Assembly (NCBI GenBank): GCA_949358305.1
Contig: OX442318.1
Location: 2,652,501 to 2,716,500 of the forward strand
Source of the DNA: Strigamia acuminata
Lineage: Eukaryota > Arthropoda > Chilopoda > Geophilomorpha > Linotaeniidae
Direction of reading: 5' to 3'
DNA: 64,000 bases
In this document: piece after piece, positions 57,637-64,000 of the stretch
How positions within the stretch are numbered: position 1 is the first letter of the stretch
Layout of the letters: every line of letters begins with the position of its first letter
Made by a program: the position numbers and the translations under genes
The notes under the pieces: generated by a model
The model's database searches: none
The model's input: the letters and a program-made list of their open reading frames with translations, nothing else
Told to the model about the DNA's origin: nothing

Positions 57637-60600
57637 GAGGGAATCGTCGATTAGGTCGTCGCTGAGTTGGTTGATGGCCAGTTTGTTGTTTTCGGAGCGC
57701 GAGTGAGAACGGGGGGATTTTTCTTGACAGTGAACTAAGTTGGGAGATGAGTCGGGTTTGGTTTCGGCGGGGTGGGCTCCGTGTTGCGGTTGACCAACGA
57801 TCTGTAAAAGTTGTCGGTGGTTAGAATTTAGAAATGTGTGGATTGGGTGGGAATTTGGGTTTGTTGTGTTAGATTGGCAGAATATCAAAACATCACAACA
57901 ATTTGATGGAAAATATTAAAATTTCACAACAATTTGTTAAAAAATATCAAATTTTCAAATTTCCATAATAATTTGTTAAAAAATATCAAATTTCAAATTT
58001 CCATAATAATTTGTTGAAAAATATCAAAATTTCACAACAATTTGTTGACAAATATCAAAATTTTACAACAATTTGTTGACAAATATCAAAATTTTACAAC
58101 AATTTGTTGACAAATATCAAAATTTTACAAAAATTTGTTGACAAATATCAAAATTTTACAACAATTTGTTGACAAATATCAGAAATTCACAACAATTTGT
58201 TGAAAAATAATAAAATTTCACAACAATTTGTTGACAAATATCAAAATTTTACAACAATTTGTTGACAAATATCAAAATTTTACAACAATTTGTTGACAAA
58301 TATCAAAATTTTACAACAATTTGTTGACAAATATCAAAATTTTACAACAATTTGTTGACAAATATCAAAATTTTACAACAATTTGTTGACAAATATCAAA
58401 ATTTTACAACAATTTGTTGAAAACTATCAGAAATTCACAACAATTTGTGGAAAAATTTCAAAATTTCACAACAATTTGTTGAAAAATATCAAAATATCAA
58501 AAAATCACAACAATTTTTTTAAAATCATTAATTGAACCACCAATTAATTTACCTGAATCCCAAGTTTATTAAACTTCATTCCCGACGCCAAATGATCCTT
58601 CAACCACAGCACAACATCACTCAACGAAATTTGCTTCAAGTGCTCGATCTAAATTCAATCAAAACGTTACCAAAACCTCAAAAAAACCATTAAAATACAC
58701 ATTCGCACCTCTAGTTGAACCCGGTTGAACAAATAATTAGCGCTCAAAACTTCCGCCCAATTCCGACCAACTTCATCTTTGAGGCGCAAATCGACGCAGC
58801 TTTTTAACCGAATCAGCGACGAAACTTGCGTTTCGAACTCTTTTGCGCTCATTTCAGACTCCAATTTGGTCAAAAGTGTTTGGAGGAACGCTTCAATTCG
58901 CTCGTCCACGAATCTACAACTATTAACAATTAAATAAATGATTAATACAAAAATTAAATAATTAATTTCAACTTTTTCATGCAACCTGTATTTCTCGGCT
59001 TGAGTGTGCACGGTAACCGAGAAGCCGATAATTCCATAAGTGTTTCGAAACATGCAGCTAACGTTGTATCCGAGCTGTTGCTGTGTGCGCAGAATATCGA
59101 AACAAGGTTCTTCCATGAGAGCCTAAAAAAATATATATTTTTTTAAAAATGAAATTTTGAGCTTAAAAATGAATTTTTGAGCCTAAAAATGAATTTTTGA
59201 GCCTAAAAATGAATTTTTGAGCCTAAAAATGAATTTTTGAGCCTAAAAATGAATTTTTGAGCCTAAAAATGAATTTTTGAGCCTAAAAATGAATTTTTGA
59301 GCATAAAAATGAATTTTTGAGCCTAAAAATGAATTTTTGAGCCTAAAAATGAATTTTTGAGCCTAAAAATAAATTTTAAAGCCTAAAAATGAATTCTAGA
59401 GCCTAAAAATAAATATTTGAGCCTAAAAATGAATTCTAGAGCCTAAAAATGAATTTTTGAGCATAAAATATAATTTTTTTTTGCTTAAACTGCCTCAAAA
59501 AATCATTTTGGTGCATAAATAAACCAATTTTAAGCCTAAACTAATTTTCTTAAATCTTTTATGCATTTTTCTACACTTTCCTGTCTAAAACATTCATTTT
59601 TATCCATAAAACTGTATTATTCATGAGTACAAGTATCCCTTTTACATAAATAATGCACCCTAGACATTAAGTTTTAGGCAACAAAATTCCAAAAAATTCA
59701 TATTTGGGTCTAAAAATGCATTTCAAGCCACTTTCAAGCCCATTTCTGCTTAAAATATCAATTTTCAAGCCCATTTCTGCACATCTTGCATTTTTGGTGA
59801 ATTTATCTTACTATTAACAACTCCATCAAGCAACTATTGTATAAATTTCCGGCTCCCGATTGATAGTAATTAGTCACGACCGAATTACTGTCGTCGGCGT
59901 TGAAACACGCGACCGAGCACAACTTTTCGCCATTTTCCAGCTTCATAACGCGCATGTCCGGCGACAGATGACGCGGCAACGTTTCACAGTTCAATTTCGA
60001 CTTGACGAGTGCGAGAATTCGCAACGATTCCTGTAAAAAAATCAAAAATCAAAACAATTTCTTTGTTTATTCGTCGTATTCTTGTTCTATTTCACTTTTG
60101 ACGTGATGTTTCCTTGGATTAAACCTTCGAGAAACAAATGGCTCTTGAAAGTTGCCACAAACGAGCACAGCGTGGCGCTCGTTACGCTCAAGATGGCGGC
60201 GCGCTTGTCGACGGGATTCCAGTGGTTTTGTTGCAAAAGGGAAAGGCGAACTTCGCTGTTTGGGCAAATTGGTTTTTATTTGGTTGGTTTTTTGGGTTTT
60301 TTTTGCTGACTTACGTGCATAGTTTGCCTGGTTTGATGAAGGAATTGTAGTATTGTTTGATTAAGTGGTTTTTGACGGCTTCGAAAAGGTCTTGCTTGAC
60401 TGTGAAGTTGTCGATGTGGTTTAAGATCGTTTCTAGGAGGATCTGTTGGTTTGAAATATAGTGTTAGAAGAGTTTTTGTTTGGGGAGTTGGGATTGCCAG
60501 ATGTCAAAATTGGATTTTTGTGGGAAAGTGGATTTGAATTTCGCGGGTTTTTGAGATAAAAAAATGAATTTTTCTGGTTTTTGAGGTAGAAATTTGATTT

Positions 60601-63600
60601 TTGTTGGTTTTTGAGGTAAAAATTTGAATTTTTCTGGTTTTTGTGGTAGAAATTTGAAAATTTGAATATTTTTAAGTAAAAATTAGAATTTTTTAATTTT
60701 TTTGTGAATTTCTATGCAAAAAATAGAAAAATTCAAATTTTTACCTGAAAAAATTCCAACATCCAAATTTTCACTTGAAAAATTCCAAAATTCAAACTTT
60801 TACCAGAAAAAATTCCAAACTCCAAATTTACCGTGAAAATTTTTTTTAAAATCAAACAAGTTGAATATCCAGCAAAAGAATATTGAAAAATGCAAATTCC
60901 TAACCGAAAAATTCAATTTTCTCCTACACATCCTCAACCCACCGATTAAAACCGCATCCACCTGGCAACCCACCAAACACTCAATCTTACGTGCAACTTT
61001 TCATTAAATCCATAAACTTGAATAACCAATCCAGTTTCGTATCCATAAACATTATAAAACAACTGCGCAACATCGGCCGGATAAACCGCCTCGCTCAGAT
61101 TCTGAGCCAAAACATTCACGAAAACGTCCAGAAGCGCCGCATTCTCCGGCGACGCGTTCGCCACCGGTGTAACCAAATGAAAATAAACATAAGCTAAAAA
61201 AAAATAAAATAAAATAAAGAAATAAATAAATATAAAAATAAATGAATAAATACAAATTTTCACCTTTCGGGACCAAAAACTTCTCGTCTTTCTTATACCA
61301 CAAACAACTCTGCGGATTATCGACTATTTTCTCCGGGAAATCCGATTGTGGAGCTAGATCCGCAATTTTAATCTCAAAATCCGTCGCTATGAATTTATTC
61401 ACTTCCGGCAAATGAAGATTCGTATTGACCTCCAAAGCTAATCAAATTTAATTTTAGAAAAAATAGAAATACATACAAGTTTTAATTTTTCGTCACTTTT
61501 GATAGATAAAAATGGAATTTTCCATCATTTTCGATCATATTTAATAAATAATGAAAATAAAAATAAATAAATAATGTTTTCATCACTTTTGACTATTTTT
61601 CGTCACTTTTGATAAATTAAAATCGAAATTTCCATTATTTTTCGTCACTTTCGATGAATTAAAATGGAAATTACGATAATTTTCATCACTTTTGACTATT
61701 TTTCGTAACTTTTGATGAATTAAAATGGAAATTCTCATCACTTTTGACTATTTTTCGTCACTTTTGATGATTTAAAATCGAAATTTCCATTATTTTTCGT
61801 CACTTTTGATGAATTAAAATGAAAATTTCCATCACTTTTGACTATATTTCGTCACTTTTGAAGAATTAAAATAAAAAATTTCCATCATTTTCATCACTTT
61901 TGACTATTTTTCGTAACTTTTGATGAATTAAAATGGAAATTCTCATCACTTTTGACTATTTTTCGTCACTTTTGATGATTTAAAATCGAAATTTCCATTA
62001 TTTTTCGTCACTTTTGATGAATTAAAATGAAAATTTCCATCACTTTTGACTATATTTCGTCACTTTTGAAGAATTAAAATAAAAAATTTCCATCATTTCC
62101 ATCACTTTTGACTATTTTTCGTCACTTTTGATGATTTAAAATCGAAATTTCCATTATTTTTCGTCACTTTTGATGAATTAAAATAAAAATTTCAATCATT
62201 TTCATCACTTTTGACTATTTTTCGTCACTTTTGATGAATTAAAATGGAAATTTCCATCATTTCCATCACTTTTGACTATTTTTCGTCACTTTTGATGATT
62301 TAAAATCGAAATTTCCATCATTTCCATCACTTTTGACTATTTTTCGTCACTTTTGATGATTTAAAATCGAAATTTCCATTATTTTTCGTCACTTTTGATG
62401 AATTAAAATAAAAATTTCAATCATTTTCATCACTTTTGACTATTTTTCGTCACTTTTGATGAATTAAAATAAAAATTTCAATCATTTTCATCACTTTTGA
62501 CTATTTTTCGTCACTTTTGATGAATTAAAATAAAAATTTCAATCATTTTCATCACTTTTGACTATTTTTCGTCACTTTTGATGAATTAAAATGGAAATTT
62601 CCATCATTTCCATCACTTTTGACTATTTTTCGTCACTTTTGATGATTTAAAATCGAAATTTCCATTATTTTTCGTCACTTTTGATGAATTAAAATAAAAA
62701 TTTCAATCATTTTCATCACTTTTGACTATTTTTCGTCACTTTTGATGAATTAAAATAAAAATTTCAATCATTTTCATCACTTTTGACTATTTTTCGTCAC
62801 TTTTGATGAATTAAAATAAAAATTTCAATCATTTTCATCACTTTTGACTATTTTTCGTCACTTTTGATGATTTAAAATCGAAATTTCCATTATTTTTCGT
62901 CACTTTTGATAAATTAAAATAAAAATTTCAATCATTTTCATCACTTTTGACTATTTTTCGTCACTTTTGATGAATTAAAATGGAAATTTCCATCATTTCC
63001 ATCACTTTTGACTATTTTTCGTCACGTTTGATGATTTAAAATCGAAATTTTCATTATTTTTCGTCACTTTTGATGAATTAAAATAAAAATTTCAATCATT
63101 TTCATCACTTTTGACTATTTTTCGTCACTTTTGATGAATTAAAATCGAAATTTCCATCATTTTCATTAAAATTAAAATTCCCATCATTTTCATCACTTTT
63201 GACTATATTTCGTCACTTTTGATGAATTAAAACAGAAATTTCCATCATTTTCATCTATTATTTAACCTTTCCAAGCCAACAGCCAATTGGGATCTATTTC
63301 CGTTTCAAAATAAGGCGTCCTGAACCATTCTTCGTATTTCCTTTCGCCCTTTTCGGCCTCGAAACGACTCGACATGACCGTGATGTTGCACCGATGTGGT
63401 AGCAGCAAGTTCTGCACTTCCGAAATGATCTGCTTAACAGAGAAATTCGTTAATTTTTGCGACTCAAAATGGCGGAATCGATCGCCAACCTCTTTGTCGA
63501 AGTGGAACATGAGTTGGTCGCCGCAAATGTAGTCCTCGGGCGGGTAGAGTTGCATGTTTTCGCTCAAGTTCTGGACATAGTCGGCCGCGTTGGTTTCTTC

Positions 63601-63708
63601 TTGCCATCGGAACACGTTGTTTTCGATCTTTTGGATTTCTTCGTAGATGCGCGAGTCTGGGCCGTGTCGGCGCAGCATTTCAATGTATTGGAACACTGTT
63701 GTGATCAC
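57508..63708 (-). CDS. NRDC: Nardilysin (M16 metalloprotease), C-terminal part, runs off the right edge
   Basis: Zinc endopeptidase of the insulinase family that cleaves before Arg in dibasic sites and promotes ectodomain shedding. Ten exons are present: 63708-63267, 61437-61264, 61193-60991, 60442-60315, 60255-60096, 60030-59812, 59122-58986, 58913-58709, 58648-58554 and 57801-57508, 2057 bp in frame. Conserved segments: SENMQLYPPEDYICGDQLMF, VTNYYQSGAGNLYNSCLMEL, MEEPCFDILRTQQQLGYNV and GIIGFSVTVHTQAEKYR. The ending PVVKIVK matches the nardilysin tail and not that of insulin-degrading enzyme. The catalytic HxxEH domain and the acidic insert lie outside the window. The last exon has a charged, family-divergent insert (KSPRSHSRSENNK). 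Confidence 0.93.
57895..58500. repeat. 31 bp tandem array in a nardilysin intron
   Basis: About 19 copies of AATTTTACAACAATTTGTTG plus 11 bp (ACAAATATCAA); the central copies are identical. CAACAATTTGTTG is a near-palindrome, so each unit can form a small hairpin. Confidence 0.93.
59150..59475. repeat. 20 bp tandem array in a nardilysin intron
   Basis: About 16 copies of GAGCCTAAAAATGAATTTTT in exact 20 bp register. The same unit appears twice at about 57193-57230, in the inserted region before junction copy C. Confidence 0.93.
61480..63250. repeat. 1.75 kb array of ~61 bp units in a nardilysin intron
   Basis: Composite units of about 61 bp start CATCACTTTTGACTATTTTT, continue CGTCACTTTTGATGAATTAA and end AATAAAAATTTCAATCATTTT. 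Variant units (CGAAATTTCCATTATTTTT) are interspersed in a repeating order. Roughly 25-29 units fill the intron. Confidence 0.93.
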
Positions 63709-63839
63709 CTGTTGGAAGATTGGAGGCGAAATTAAGCGAGTTTGGCGGGCATTTTGTTGAAAAGAATTGCCAATTTAATTTAGAAGTTATCATCGCGGGT
63801 TTTATTTTTAATTTCGTCAACTTTTTGTGCAAAATGTGT

Positions 63840-64000
63840 CAAATCTGCCGAAATTTATGCAAAATTTGTCTTAATTCGTCCAAAATTTGTCTTAATTCGT
63901 CCAAAACTTGTCTTAATTCGTCCAAAACTTGTCTTAATTCGTCCAAAACTTGTCTTAATTCGTCCAAAACTTGTCTTAATTAGTCCAAAATTTTCTTAAT
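63840..64000. repeat. 21 bp tandem array at the right edge
   Basis: About seven copies of GTCTTAATTCGTCCAAAACTT, continuing past the window. It lies in the next nardilysin intron. Confidence 0.92.

Noticed and set aside
1-64000. tRNA and rRNA genes
   Set aside because: I looked for tRNA A/B-box pairs and rRNA-like GC-rich conserved stretches and saw none; a tRNAscan-SE run would settle it.

Overview
This window is nuclear DNA from an animal, most likely an arthropod. All genes are multi-exon with GT-AG introns, and spliced proteins read through in frame. The myosin regulatory light chain, Fizzy-related and fatty acid synthase proteins are of ordinary animal type. No species can be named from the sequence alone. 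Intergenic and intronic DNA is very AT-rich. It is crowded with locus-specific tandem repeats and short inverted-repeat transposons.

Layout, left to right: (1) 1-10.3 kb, the 5' part of a fatty acid synthase gene on the minus strand (KS, linker, MAT, start of DH; runs off the left edge), with a mariner-type and a hAT-type MITE in its introns. (2) 10.7-11.8 kb, non-muscle myosin regulatory light chain, minus. (3) 12.6-16.4 kb, Fizzy-related/Cdh1, minus. (4) 16.4-18.1 kb, a head-to-head intergenic region with three perfect CRE octamers. (5) 18.1-25.2 kb, an excitatory amino-acid transporter, plus. (6) 27.8-30.2 kb, an adapter with a FYB/PRAM1-like hSH3 domain, minus. (7) 31.7-33.2 kb, RIMOC1 (C5orf51), plus. 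(8) 33.3-44.0 kb, nucleoporin Nup155, minus, all 22 coding exons. (9) 44.7-50.3 kb, mitochondrial glycine decarboxylase, plus, all 20 coding exons. (10) 50.3-57.5 kb, a mosaic of inserted DNA between three copies of the glycine decarboxylase/nardilysin 3' junction. It holds a decayed coiled-coil gene, MITEs and a 1.04 kb foldback element. (11) 57.5-63.7 kb, the C-terminal part of nardilysin, minus, running off the right edge.

The genes are unrelated housekeeping and neuronal genes, not an operon or pathway cluster. The strongest unusual signal is in the non-coding DNA. About 25 separate minisatellite arrays, with different sequences, have unit lengths almost all at 10-11, 20-21, 30-31, 41 or 61 bp, that is, whole multiples of the DNA helical turn. 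Many alternate an A-tract and a T-tract every 10 bp. The second strong signal is the duplicated gene junction and the foreign DNA between its copies. Exon boundaries were read by eye from splice consensus, reading frame and family conservation; I ran no alignments or searches.
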